Counted from the stretch's first letter, positions 11,399 to 23,469 are shown. The stretch: DNA of 64,000 nucleotides from Serilophus lunatus (GCA_013399895.1 VXBA01005720.1:6068-70067); one strand, 5' to 3'. Translations and numbers: made by a program. The notes: generated by a model not told the origin, from the letters alone.

Positions 11399-14300
11399 TG
11401 TGCTCCTGGGAAAACATTCCAGCTCAGCCCTGGGGAAGGGGAGCAGGTGGGGGCACAGACAAGCGAGTGCTCTTGCAGGAGGAGTCTGGAGTGGAAGGCA
11501 AGTTATTTCCAAGACAGGTTTCCACTCACTCTTGTCCTCATGGGTTTGGTGTAGAGGAAAAGGCCAGGCTTTGGCTGCTCCCAAATCCTCCCTGTGGGGA
11601 ATCACACTCAGCCTGCAGAGAGGTTGGCAGCCTCCAGAGAGAGGAATTAATGCACTGAGATGATTCTCTTTTTCTTAATAAAGGAATGGATTTACTGAAA
11701 TCTGCTTTTTTCCTGGTGTTTTACCTGCAGAACTTTGCTGGCAGAAGCAGGATCACAGCCCTGGGTTTGTGTGCACACCCCCCCAGAGGGACTGACCTGT
11801 TCTGATTGTGCCCAAGCTGTTGCTGGTCCCATTGTTTTCCAGCAGTGTCCCTGTGCCCCTGCTGTGCCCCTGTTTTTGGGGTCCCTGAATTCCATTCCAG
11901 AGCCCTGGAATGGTTTTGGCAGCCTGGGTGGAGGAGCTGCAGTGCTGCCTCACCTTCCCTTGGATTCCTCATCCAGCCTAAGGAGCAGCTGGGAGTGGAA
12001 TTCCCAGGGCTGCTTTTGCCACTGGAAGGATTTAAACCAGAGCAAACTCCTCTTGAGTTGGAATTCTGCAGGGTTGGGAATAATTGTGAGCCTTGGGAAT
12101 GAGTGTGGGCAGAGCAGTTGGTGGGTGCTGGAAGGGCCTGGCTGGGTAATTGGGGGGTGATCCCTTATCCAGCCCTGCTCCATCCCATCCCTCCCCCCCT
12201 GCCTGGCTCCAGCCACCAAGCAAACCTCCTCCTGCAGCACTTTTCCAAGTTGTCCCCATTCCTCCCCTTGCAGTGTGGATGTTGTAATTACAGGGCACAG
12301 AACCCTGGTTTTCAGAGATCTGTGACCACAATAAAGTGACTCCAGAAACCAGATGAGTGGTTTCATTTACTCCCATCCCAGCTCCTCTCCTCCCCCAGCA
12401 GGGCTCTGCAGAGCTCAGGGGCTTGGCAGCCATGGAACCAGCTGTCAAAAATGTTTCTTACCCCCACACTTTTAAGTTAATGATGTTCTGAAATTAATGG
12501 TGCACCAGACTAATCCTGTCATCTCATTTTGATGGACTTGCTGGCTCTTGGGAATGAGGTTTCCCCACTGACTGCTGCTTTTTTTTTGAGGGAGTGTTGA
12601 GGAAGTGGCTCCTCAGGTTCCAGGGACTGTACCTATATCTATAATTTATTAAAAAATAGGTGGGTTTTTTTTCACCCTGGTTGTCACTTTGCTCTGGAAG
12701 TGGCTCCAGCCCCACCTTGGGCCCAAACCTTGGCAGTGGGGGGAAAAGGAATTGTCCTTTTGTGGTGAAAACCTGAAGGAGCTGAGTTTGATTAATTGAG
12801 AGAAAGGAAAAATGGGAAAGGAGGCAAAAATCTTCAAGTGTGTGGCTTTTAATCCCTTTTCTCACCCCAGCACAAGGTGGGATTTAGGGCGGGCAGCTCA
12901 TCCAGCTTTCCCTGTTGCTGAAATTTGGGAAGGAAGGTGTTCACTCAGTGTCCCCTTGGCTGCTCACTGAGGATGCTGCAGTTTCCTGGGAAGATGGTCC
13001 CCTGCTCCCTCCTTCCCTTGTCTGGGTGCTGGAGGGAAGACCAGGACAGTCAATATTCCACATTTCCAGCCTTCCCAGGGATGGGAAACCTCCCAAGAGG
13101 AGCTCCTGCCTTCTTCCATTGTGCAGAAATGCTGCTGTGGGAGCAACTGCTCACATTTGGGAGCTGAATCCTAAAGAAGAATGAAAAAGCTGGGGATGGA
13201 AGTTGCCATCTGGGCTCACTTTGCAGGGAGGATGTTCTCTCTGCTCTCTGTTAACACCAGCTGTGGGTTTGGGGATGCAGCAGAGGATTCTCCTGCCCCT
13301 GGGAATGAGTTCAGTGGGGAGGATCTTGTGGTGTTGGGCACTGCAGGGGTGGGAGTGGTGGGTTGGACTCTGGTTTTTATTAGGAATACAGATGTATTTC
13401 CCTTGTAAGCATTAATAGATGTGAAGGTAAAAGTTGCTGTCTGTGTTTTAGTCTCTTTTTAATGGGCTGTTTGGAATTCTTGTTTTGGTTTGGGGATGTT
13501 TTCCAGATTTAAAGGAGGAATCCCTGTCCCAAACAACCCTTTCATTAAATAATAATGTGGGGAGCTCTGAGGTAGCTGAGCAGAGAAAGAAGGGGAGTTT
13601 AATGTGCTTTTCTCTCCTCCTTGAGCCAATAAAACCCATCATCCCACGTGCTTTGCCTGCAGGAAAAAAGGTGTTCCATGGACCAGGGGATGTTTTCTGC
13701 CTGGTGGGGTTGGGAGCTCCCTGTTCCTTTGCCCATGTGGGATTTTGGGATCATGGGAAGCTCTTGTGGAGTTGTGTCCTCAACCCCCCCTGCACTGACA
13801 GGATTTTCATCAGGAATAATGTATTGAAAAAAAAAAAATGCTACCAGGTTTTGTGTTCCAGGAAGAGTCTTTTGAGCTCAAATGAATCAGCATGACAAGG
13901 TGGTGAAAACAATTTAGCCCAAATGCTTGATGGTGTTTATGATTCCCAGCTGATCCTCACAATGTGTGTGACATGAATTCTGCCTCCAATGACAAGTCAT
14001 GGGTGATGACATTGTTCCTCCCACCAGAAAACCCAAGGGACGTCGTGTTTGATTTGGATTTAGGCAAGCCAAGTGGAATATACTCTTGAATTAGAACATT
14101 TTGGGCTTTGACAAAGTGCAGATCAAACTTTGCTCTGTTGCAATTTGCCCCCAAGCCTGCAAAATCAAAGCCATGTTTTTACTTGTCGTTATCTGTTGGG
14201 AATATTTCAAATTCCAAGACAGGCAGCAGGGAAAAAAAACCCCCATTTTATTAATAAACACTCTGTTAACTTGAAAAAGCAAGATGGTAATTGGGTTCCA

Positions 14301-15368
14301 AACTCCAGCCTGTGGGAATTGGGTACCTGTGTTTGTACCTCTAGAGAAAAATCAGGAATTCCTGCTGCTTTTGTGGGTTTGGAGTGGGCCCTTTGCTTTG
14401 GCTTCCTTGGCATTTGCATCCCAGGCTTCTTCAGGGAAATAAATTCCCAAGTGTTTGCCTGTCATCACATGGCAAATTCCAGAGCCTGGATGGGTGTAGT
14501 GGGCACCAGCTCCACTCCTGTGCTTCAGGAGAACACCAGAGCTGAGGAACTCCTCGTTGGGGGGGTTGGAAAGGAGCCTCAGGGGGTTCTTGACTTCTGC
14601 CAAGAAATAAGAATTAATTCCTCCAAGCTGGGGTTGAACAGCAGAGTGAGGGTCCCTTCTTTCTAAAGAGCTGCTTTTCTTCAGCTTGAGAGCTCTGAGT
14701 GCATTTTGAAGGTGTTTCTTTGTTCAGCTCTCTAGGAAATTGTGAAATGTGTTGTAAAATATTTGGGGTTTAGAGCTGCTGAGTATAAAGTTAACACATC
14801 TCCCCAGGATATTTTCAAATCTTTTCTGTAAAGTCTTTAAAATCTGGGGTGTTTTCTGGTTCTGGGGTTCTTTTGGGTTGGTGTCCTTTACACTGATCAT
14901 AATATTCATGACACTGATAATGATCTGATAAAATACAAATAATAAAGACCTGATTGGGATTGGAGCTGTAATATTGGGATGGACAAGCTGAACATCTTAA
15001 AACTTGTTACACTTTGGGTTTTCCTTTTCTGTAGGAACTGATAACCTCAGGGAAAATGACTGTGGTGCAGCAAAGCCTAAAGATAATTCCAATAATCCCA
15101 GCAAAGACCAGGAGCAGCCCTGGGAACCTGCTGGGATTTGGGGCAGTGTTGTCCCTTCTGGGTCTGCAGGTTGGTGGCCAATTGCTTGGGGTGCTCAACA
15201 TCAGCTCATGGCTCAGAAATGAAGGAATTTGCCCTTATTTAGCACTTGGGTTCCATGTTCTGGGGGTCAGGCCCATTTCTGTGCTCTGCCAGTGTTTGGA
15301 GCTCAAAAGGTGTGAGGTGAGAAACAAAACTGCTCCAAGACCAAGTTTCCTTGAGTTGATCCACCCAA

Positions 15369-15407
15369 ATTTTAATTGTTTTGCTTTTTCTTCATTTTGT
15401 TTTGCAG
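15369..15407 (+). promoter_or_regulatory. LMF1: Splice acceptor of the LMF1 microexon
   Basis: A long T-rich pyrimidine tract (TTTTCTTCATTTTGTTTTG) ends in CAG at 15405-15407. A yUnAy branch-site match, TTAAT at 15372-15376, puts its adenosine 33 nt before the exon. No other AG falls between branch site and acceptor. The strong tract fits the need to define an exon too short to carry its own enhancers. Confidence 0.85.
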
Positions 15408-15418
15408 GTATTCCTTTG
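15408..15418 (+). CDS. LMF1: LMF1 exon 3, an 11-nt microexon
   Basis: The exon is GTATTCCTTTG. Its first base completes the Trp codon left open by exon 2. The next nine bases encode Tyr-Ser-Phe, and the last base opens the Gly codon finished by exon 4. The joined peptide reads W-Y-S-F-G-W-E-S, exactly what vertebrate LMF1 has at this point, and without it the exons at 3438 and 45140 do not stay in frame. It is flanked by CAG and GTAAGT. By hand estimate, an 11-mer coding G-Y-S-F-g flanked by AG and GT should occur by chance about 0.001 times in the 41.7 kb searched. Eleven bases are not divisible by three, so skipping would shift the frame. It is therefore probably constitutive rather than a tissue switch. 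Confidence 0.95.
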
Positions 15419-16808
15419 GTAAGTGAATAAAACTGAGCCCAAATCTGCAGCAATAATTTATTGATGCATTTGTGGGTATGTAGCTTTTACATTACTCCAG
15501 CTTCTTTGCTTGGCCTTTCTCTGTCAAATGTTTAAGTTTGGATTCTCTTTCAGGAGGTTTTTTAATTCTTTCACTGGGTTTCTTCCTGCCCATATCCCCT
15601 TAAAGGGAATTCTGAGAATTGGGATTGAAGGAGATTTGGTGGGAGGGTTGTGAAAGTACCAAGAGAAGCGTTTGGAGGGTTCTGATTCAGATAAATAATT
15701 AAATTTAAGCCTGAGCAGGATCTGAAGGACATCTCTGGGAGGGGAACCTGTTCCTCCCAAATTCCAATTCCCTTTCCAGGGGAAAATGAATGTCGAGGAC
15801 CTCTCAAATGATGGGATGAAGTGCAGTTGTTGCTCCACTGGAAGTTGGGAAAGTTGATTCCTGCTTTGCCCTGGTTGGGTTTGTTTTTTTCCCCCAGCCT
15901 TAAGTTCTCCAACCCATTTCTAAATGGAAAGTTGGAAATCCTGGTGGAAAACATTCCTGTCTGTGGAAATATTGGGGAAAACTGCTGATTTTCTGGGAAG
16001 AAGTGCCATGACACAAAGAGTCTGTTTGGAGGAGTCCTCTCCCTTCTGTGTGGTGGGTGGGTGCAGAAGGATCCTGGCTCATGGGATGGAAGGAAAAGGG
16101 ATTTATATTCCCAAGTTGTCACTGTCCAGGAGCTGGTGGGAATTCCATTATTCCAATACAAGTCTCAGGAATGGGGGGAAATTCCACTGGTGTTGTGGAG
16201 GTTTCATCCCTTCCCCTTCAGGGAGAGACTCTGTGTCCTTGTCTCCAGCTGTTGGAGTGGACCTGGGAATGCTGGGCTGGTGCTTCAGCAAGTGGAGAAG
16301 CAGAGCAGTGTGAGGAGCTCTTCCCATTGTTCCCCATGGAATATTTTAGGTGGTCTTTTCCTGCTGAAGCAGCTGGAGGATACAAACCCAGCCTTCTGCC
16401 GAGGACACTCGGCTCTAACTCAAGTCACTCCTCTTGGGGATGTTTTTGTCTCACCCTGATGGGTGTAGAGGGGAAAAAAAAAATGGCTTTTTTTCAAGTG
16501 GTGTTTCATCTTTTTTTGGCTTTTCTTTATGTCCTAGTGGAGAGCCACCCTCCAAGGCTGACTGGAGTCCTTTGTGCACAGTAGGGTCTCTCCCTTCCTT
16601 GTTTTTGGCTTAAGGGCCACTTCGGAATCAGATGAAGGAGATGTAAATCTCAAGTTCCTTTTGTTAGAATACAGGAAAACCACAATATTTTTGTTATAAT
16701 ATAGCTGAAACAACAACATTGTCCTCCATTGCTGGGGAAGTACATTAAATATTGCTGAGCTCTGGAAGCCTTTTTCTTTGGGAGCATCTACTTCAAAGCA
16801 AGAGCCTT

Positions 16809-16839
16809 AAAAAAAAAAAAAAATTGAAAAAAAAAAAAA
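16809..16839. repeat. Two poly-A runs (A15 TTG A13)
   Basis: Two A homopolymers are separated by TTG. No element body with the matching orientation is recognisable just upstream, so I do not call it the tail of a retrocopy. Confidence 0.9.
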
Positions 16840-17805
16840 TTCCTGGAGAGTTCTTTGGAAATGCTGTTTCCTCTCCCCCTCCAGGAAGTGTGGGGTTTTT
16901 TTTTGATGCATCTTAGGCTGGATTTTGGTGGCCTCTGTGAAAACTCCAGGCTGAATGTTAAAGAGCTCCAGGGTCTGGGAATAGCAAGAAGCTGTCAGGA
17001 CAAAATGGATCAGCTGGGATTGCCACAGGTTTTGCTCTTTGCTCCTGCTCCTGTCACGGAAAAGTGATTAAAAACACTCATCACTGGAGGGAATGAACTG
17101 GGGAAACAGCAGTGCAAAGTGGGGGTTTCTCTCTGGAAGGTGGGAATCCTGGAGAAAGCATCAGCCTGGCCCTGGGGCTGAGCTGTGAGAGCTTTAGGTT
17201 TGGCTGTTGTCATCCAGGTGTGAATTTGGCTCTTCCAGAGGGTGTGGTGGTGTTCCTTGGGGTCCTTCCCTGGGGATAAGCACAAGTGTGGGGGTTTCCC
17301 TGCTGGCACATGGAGCACCCAGCTCTGTGGCCCCTTGGCCTCCCAGTTTTTGGCAGGATTTTGGCTTTCCCTCCCTCTTTTTGGCTGGTTCCTGAGCATG
17401 GGCTGTGTCCTGGGGGGGATGTTGTTTGGCTGGACTTGCCTGGATTGCTTTGGTCCTTCCTGGCTGAGCTGAAGCTCTGGGTTTTGGTTGGATTCTCTGT
17501 GCCATGGGTGGAAAGCAGGATGTGGTACATTGGCTGTAAAAGAAATTGTGGGAATGACAAGGTCTCCAGGAGGAAAATGGCCCCAATCAATGAGGGGTCC
17601 ATCCACCCTGAGCCTGTGGAGGGGCCACCAGTTCCATCCTGCCTGGAATTCCATGTGGCTTCTGTACCTCACATTCCTGTGGATATTCCTGTTCTATCCC
17701 AAAGCAAGTGGCTGTACTACAGCCAGCATGGGATGGGTTGGGAGCTGTAGGAATTGTGGTGGGGTTTTGATGGATATTAGCTCCAGTTATTAGGAGGCTG
17801 TTTGG

Positions 17806-17923
17806 ACAAGGCTCTCAGGCACAGGGTGGGATTTTTGGGGTGTCTGTGCCAGGGCCAGGAGCTGGACTTGGATGATCCCTGTGAGTCCCTTCCAGCTCAG
17901 ATATTCTGGGAGGGATGGAGGTG
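17806..17923 (+). mobile_element. CR1 3'-end fragment, second subfamily
   Basis: This piece reads GGCACAGGGTGGGATTTTTG, then CCAGGGCCAGGAGCTGGACT and TCCCTTCCAGCTCAGATATT. That 3' end differs from the AAACCATTC-ending copies. The minus-strand element at 39738 has the complementary version, which supports a separate subfamily. Confidence 0.75.
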
Positions 17924-19499
17924 CTGCATTCCTGGGAAGGGCACAGGCTGCTCCTGGAGAGCTGAGCTTTCATGGAATCCCACCTCCTCAGCCTGTGCCA
18001 AAGGATTTCCTTCATTGGAGCCCCTGTGGGTGCCCCACCAGGGTTCCCTCAGCACCTGGCTCAGCTCCAAAAAGCTGAGGTTTCTGAAAGGTTCCCCTTC
18101 AGAAATAGAAGGAACCAGCAAACCCAACTGGTTGTTTTGTCCTTCTTTAAAACTAAGGACATAAGTTATCCCTCCTTAAAATGGGACCAGAGCTGCTTCA
18201 GCAGATGTGTGGGGTTGACAGCTTGGCTGTCCCTGATCCCTGTGCCCTCCTAGAGCAGGAATTCCTGGTGCTGCTTCTGTCTGAGATACCCCCAAGGACT
18301 TTTTTTCCCCACCCTCCCCAGTGGAAATCTGATTTAATGCAGTGATTTCTTATCTCTGCTCTGACAGAGGTTGGGCAAAGGTGCTGCCCTTTTCCAGGCT
18401 TTCCTGCCCTCTTCCTTCTGTTCTAGGGAAGGTCCTGAGTGTGTCCTGAGATATTGGTCAAAGTGGGAGCTCAGCAGGAAAACTGCAAGGATGGAGGGAG
18501 TTGTAATGGGTGGAATTGTGTCTGTGCAGGGGGAAACTCCAGGTGTGAGGTGGGGAAATGGTGCCACTGTGCAGAGAGGTTGTGACTCCACAGTGTGGCC
18601 ATGGTGGACAGGGCTTAGCTGCAATCCCTATTCCCAGCAAGGAGCACCCAGGAAAAGCCAGGAATGCATCAGTTTACCTCCTGCTATCAATGGGATCATA
18701 AATCAGAGGGGGTGGAGGGGGGCAGCTGATCTTATTTGACTCCTGATGCACAAAAGTGTCCTCTTTGGAGCCAAAGCAAATGTTTCCTTAGGGATTGTTC
18801 CAGGGAGTGCTCCTGCACTCCTTGCAGGCCATTTTAAAAGTAAGAGCTTTTTTTTTTTTTCCTCCACTCCCAGTGAACTTTATTGTTCATTTTGGTGTGG
18901 AGAGAAGCAAATCCCTGAAGCTTGAATTAAACTCCAAAGTTTTTTCCTTTATCTGTAAATATGGAATGAGCAAATAACTCAGTTCCTACCCAAAATGCCC
19001 CCAAATTTTATATTGCATCTATTAGCTCAGAATTTCAGCTGAAATGTGTTTTGATTAGAAGTAGAATAAAAAGTTGAGAGCAGAGTATTTGTAATTCTCC
19101 ATCACTTGTTAAATCCTCACTCTTTGCTTCAATGCAAATTGTTCCAAGGAGGATTTTCTTTTAAAAGGTCTTCAGGGATCTCGAATTTTAGATGTGCATT
19201 GACATAAAATTAAATGTTAGAGTGCACAGCTGGGGTTCTGGCTTTTGCTGTGCAGGATTGAGATGTTTCTCCTTTGTTGAGTGTGTTTTCCCAAGGAAGG
19301 GCTGAAGTTTTCATGGCAGTTGCTCTGTCCCACGGAGCAGCTCTGTGGTTATGGAAGAAAATGAGAGGAAAGTGAAGTAACTGAGGTCCAGCTTGAGTGG
19401 GCAGGTCCTGAGCTTGGTTTGGGTGAGCTGAGATGGGGCTGGAGTTCCTGCAGACCCACCTGTGGGGTGGGAGGTTCCCAAAAGAATTCCCTGGTGGAA

Positions 19500-19668
19500 G
19501 TTGGCTCAGAGAACCTGGGGCTGAACATCCTGGAGGTGTCCAAGGTCAGGCTGGACAGGGCTTGGAGCAACCTGGGAGTGATGGAAGGTGTCCCTGCTCT
19601 GAGCAGGGGGTGGAACTGGATGAGCTTTAAGGTCCCTTCTAACCCCAATCATCCTGGAATTCCATGAT
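19500..19668 (+). mobile_element. CR1 3'-end fragment
   Basis: The segment includes ATCCTGGAGGTGTCCAAGGT, GGACAGGGCTTGGAGCAACC and GAGCAGGGGGTGGAACTGGA. The tail reads TTTAAGGTCCCTTCTAACCC with a final ATTCCATGATTTC. The central GACAGGGCTTGGAGCAACCT block distinguishes it from the GGAGCCCCCTGGGACAG copies. Confidence 0.82.
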
Positions 19669-20039
19669 TTCTCAGGGGGCAGCAAGGAATTCTCATGGTG
19701 GCACCCGGAGCCACTTGTTCCTCCAGGGTCTGGTTGTACAGAGGACATGTGGGAGGGACCCTGAGGCCGTGGAGGAGGTTTGGTCTGTGTCATTCCTGGA
19801 GAATCCTGTTCCCTTCCCAGCAGGAGAGGCTGGAGCTGTGTCCCAGCCCCTGGGAATGGCTGGGGGTTGAGCACCCAGATGGCCACAGACTGCTCTTCCC
19901 ACCTTGGGGTGGGGGAAGGACGAGGCCACTTCCCAACTGTTCCCCTTCCCAAAACTGGGATCTGCTGTTCCTGTTTCTGGTGTAAGAGTGGGAAACTTTT
20001 TCTCTCTGTCTTATTAAATCTATTTTTCAAGCTGTCACT

Positions 20040-20330
20040 TACCCAGCTCTAGTGACAGAGTCGGATGTTTATGTGGCCCTGGACACTTGAACTCTGGTGT
20101 TTTCAATCACAACAGCACCTTTTGCCAGCAGGTCTGAATTAAATCCTCCTCCTGACCTCTTACCCTCGCCGCTCTTAAATTCATGCTTTAAAAACAGCTT
20201 AATGAGGGGTTTACTGGCCCAATTGGAAGTTTTTATTAAAACCTATTAGTGTGCTGGAGTAGCCTGCCTGAAGGAAACGATTAGCCCAGAGCAACTCAGC
20301 TCAGAGCTGGCCCTTAGCCACCCCAGGTTT
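20040..20330. promoter_or_regulatory. Candidate conserved non-coding element
   Basis: This unique block lies between CR1 copies. It retains CpGs (GAGTCGGATG, CCCTCGCCGCTC, AACGATTAG) and has AT-rich homeodomain-like cores (CTTAATGAGG, TTATTAAAACC, CTATTAGTG). The composition differs from the surrounding G-rich intronic sequence. It has no coding signature. The role is inferred from composition only. Confidence 0.27.
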
Positions 20331-20884
20331 TCCCTAAACTGCTTCCAGACCCATGTTAACCCTCACACTGCAGCTTGCATGGAATTCATATCCTCTGCCT
20401 TAATTTATGGCTTGTCTGATTCTCTCCCCAGCCCCTCTCCCTGTTCACCAGGGCATTTTGGTTTTAAAGGGCTGGTTTAGGAACCTCCATTCAGTGGAAG
20501 TGTTCCCAAAAAAACCCCCTTTGCTGGTGCTGCCCCAGGGAGGAGGTGGCAAAGCTTGTGGTCCTGGGGGAGTTCCCCATGAGGAGCCATCCCAGCATTG
20601 AGTTGGTGGAGCATCCCAGGGTTTGGTGTGTTCCCTGGCTGTTCTGGAGGACACAGACCTTGGAGTAACACCCAGGAGCTGGAAGGTGGAAATCCCAGCT
20701 TCCAGTTGGGTGTTGTTGGCTGTGCTTTATGTTAAAAACTAGGCCAGTGGTTCTTGCCTGTCTTAAAAATGAGCCTTACAAGGCAGCTGAAGCCCTGGGC
20801 TGTTGTGTCCATGCTCATGTCTCCATGGAGCTGGAGAAAACAGGCCAGAGCTCCTGCTTGTCAAGGAAAACTTTTAGTAGAAGG

Positions 20885-20950
20885 TGGGACTGGGTTGGAA
20901 CTGGGTGTTCTTCAAGGTCCCTTCCAGCCCAAACCATTCCAGGATTCTCT
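20885..20950 (+). mobile_element. CR1 3'-tail fragment
   Basis: About 65 bp of CR1 tail remain. They include GGTGTTCTTCAAGGTCCCTT, CCAGCCCAAACCATTCC and AGGATTCTCTG. Everything upstream of the last 65 bp is missing, which is extreme 5' truncation. Confidence 0.78.
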
Positions 20951-21239
20951 GAAGGTTGAGGTTTGGAATCTTCCTTCCAGAACCTGTTTATATCCTTGGA
21001 ATGAGCCTGATTCCCTCTTAATAAGACAGTAAATATCAAAATTAATAAGAAAAAAAAAAAAAGAGATGCCAGTGCATCGACCAGGCTGCTGTTTAAATGA
21101 CAAAACCTTAGTTTCTGTGATGCTTTTGGAGAGTGATAAAGCAGAAATAATCCCAAACCAAAAAGCAGCTGGTCCCTGTCCACATCTCAGTGTCACCTGC
21201 TGTCTTTCTTTCTCCTGGCATATGGATGCACCAACCTTG

Positions 21240-21400
21240 GGAGGTACCTTTTAAAAAGAATGTTTAAGGAACAATCTGCCATTAAAGTTATTACTGCAAA
21301 GTAGTGTGCCTTTGATTGCAGCAATTATGCAAATGACTTCGAGGGATAAAATACTCGTTAACGAGGACTGATGGGAACGAGAGCAGAGCTCCTTCCAGCA
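21240..21400. promoter_or_regulatory. Candidate regulatory block with octamer and palindrome
   Basis: The block contains CCTTTGATTG (TCF/LEF-like), then CAATTATGCAAAT (octamer-type, 21322-21334). At 21354-21365 lies a perfect 12-bp palindrome, CTCGTTAACGAG. CpG sites are kept in ACTTCGAGG and GGAACGAGAG. The motif density stands out from the flanks, but short motifs occur by chance in 64 kb, so the call is weak without a conservation test. Confidence 0.3.
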
Positions 21401-21654
21401 TCTTTCCATGCAAGGAATCTTCTCCCAGCCCTTTGCCACGTTGGCTGATCCTGACCTGTGGATGTGATTTTATTTCCCCTTGATACAGGAATGTCAGTGG
21501 GTGGAATGGGAATGCTGGGCTTGCAGAAACTGGGAAACCCTTTCCCCTGAGAGAATTGTTTCTCCACAGCTCTCGTGGCTGACTTTTGTCCTTGCCTTAA
21601 GGAAAGGAAGCAAACAAACAGTGCTTTTTGCAGGCAGGGGTTTGGCTCTTCAGA

Positions 21655-21838
21655 GGAGCCAGGAGGAATTTGTCCATGGGAAGGGTGGGCAGGCCTTGGA
21701 AGGGGCTGGAAGAGGTGTCCAAGGAAGGGATGGATGTGTCCCTCAGTGCCCTGGGCTGGGGGACAAGGTGGGATCAGGCACAGCTTGGACTCAGTGATGT
21801 TGGAGGGCTTTTCCAAACTCAGTGATTCCATGATTTTC
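21655..21838 (+). mobile_element. CR1 LINE fragment, third subfamily
   Basis: The copy reads GGAATTTGTCCATGGGAAGG, GGCAGGCCTTGGAAGGGGCT, then CAGTGCCCTGGGCTGGGGGA and CAAGGTGGGATCAGGCACAG. It ends GAGGGCTTTTCCAAACTCAG and ATTCCATGAT. The CTGGGCTGGGGGACAAGGTG block marks the same subfamily as the copies at 37178 and 46005 on this strand and 35763 on the other. Confidence 0.85.
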
Positions 21839-22234
21839 ATCAGAAGAGGTGAATGGGACTGGATGAGTGGCAGGGCTGGAGCTGTCCTTCGTTAAGTCTT
21901 TCAGAGGAAAACGTTGTGGAAGTTACTTGGAATTCCTCCAAGATCAGTTTGAAAGCAGAGCAGTTGTGTCCTTGTGTCCCATAATTTGGAAACCCATGGG
22001 CTGCAGTTGGAAGGCAGCATCTGTTGTTGGTGTGGCTGGGATTTATCTCCTGTCTCAGCCTGTGCTGCTTCAGCTCAGGTTTAGCTGCTGGTGGAGCACC
22101 AGTGGGGGGGTTACTGTGTCCAGAGGATGTCTGGACACCAGTGCCTTGGCTTTGGATTGGGTCAAAAAGGAGGGAAAAGGACTTTTCACATGAGCAGATA
22201 GTGACAGGGAAAGTGGGAATGGAATTAAACCTGA

Positions 22235-22444
22235 GGGCAGGATGGCATGGGATCTTGGGAAGGAATTCCTGGCTGGGAGGGTGGGGAGGCCCTGGAATAA
22301 TTTTCCCAGAGAAGCTGTGGCTGCCCCATCCCTGGGAGTGTCCAAGGCCAGGTTGGAGCCCCCTGGGACAGTGGGAGGTGTCCCTGCCCGTGGAATGGGA
22401 TGATCTTGGAGATCTCTTCCATCCCAAACCATTCCAGGATTCTG
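22235..22444 (+). mobile_element. CR1 LINE fragment
   Basis: This copy contains AAGGAATTCCTGGCTGGGAG, AGAAGCTGTGGCTGCCCCAT, GGAGCCCCCTGGGACAGTGG and the tail CTTCCATCCCAAACCATTCC. A short deletion relative to sister copies removes part of the CCCAGGGCAGGGGGTGG region, which here reads GCCCGTGGAATGGGATG. Confidence 0.85.
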
Positions 22445-23469
22445 TTTGAGTTCAATTAACTTGAATTGCTCCAAGTGGGTGAGAGGGAACCTGTTCCCAG
22501 CTGCACCTGAGCAGTTTGGTCCTGGCACTGAGTTCTCTGGGGTGCCTTATAAAGCCAGCACTTGTTCTCCTTATCTTGCAGGAGCCTCTCCCTTATCTTT
22601 CACAAGCTTAGGCTGGATTTGTGTTAAGCCTTTCCATTAAGCTCGTGGCTTCCTGCCTGGTCCCAGTTGCAGCTTCCTGTGCAAGAGCACAAACAAGGCT
22701 GGGGTTAATGCAAGTGCCAGCTCCACTCTTTAAAAGATATAAACCCTTTTACAGGAGCCTTTTCCCAGTGAGGTGGATCTGAACAATGACACTGGTGCTG
22801 GTTGGGCTCATGTTTTTGAGAAGGATTTGGTTTATGTTCAAACAGCCCAGTTTGGGCAATTTTTCTGCCAAAGGCTGGTTCTAAACTCAGTCTGGGCAGG
22901 GGAAGTGGTGCCCAGCACCAAAATGCTGCCACTTTGGGCTGAGGTTTCACATGATACTGCCCAGGGACAGTGCTCAGGTGGGACAGGGTGACCTGAGCTC
23001 AACACCCACTTCTGGGGGGATTAAGGAGATCAAGTGTAATTCCCCAGTTGGGGCCTGGCTGGGAGAGGGTGATTAGTTCCCTCACTCTTCCAGGGAGTGG
23101 GACTTTTCCTTTTAATGACCCAGTTTTGTGCATCCTTCAGGCAAGCTGAGCTCCACCTGCCCATGGGTTACACAGAGGTCACAGCACTTGGGGGGACTCC
23201 TGGGAGCTGCTGCTTCTCCCTCTCTTGGCTGTTCCTGTTTCTTTGCACAAAAGGATGAATTTTCCCTCTGGAAAAGGGGAGCAGAGTCTCCCAGCAAGGC
23301 TGACCTCGGACAGTAGCCACAGAAAGTGCTCTGTAAATATTGTGCAAGTGATTCTTTTTGCTCTGTTTTTAAGAACCAAACTCAGACAACTGTTTGAAAT
23401 GGGATTTTTTTTGTTTGCTTGTTTCCAAGTGTTAAAGCAATTGCAGAGGACATTGGCTTTCTTTTGTGT

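Larger units (their letters stand above)
3439..15407 (+). other. LMF1: LMF1 intron 2 (11,969 bp)
   Basis: The intron runs from the GTGAGT donor to the CAG acceptor of the 11-nt exon. It contains an AAAGG tract and only three CR1 pieces, at about 3.7, 8.3 and 11.2 kb. The remainder is unique sequence. The part around 9.6-9.8 kb keeps CpG sites and homeodomain-like motifs. From 11.4 kb to the microexon I recognise no interspersed repeat. Open frames here have no recognisable protein content. Confidence 0.85.
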
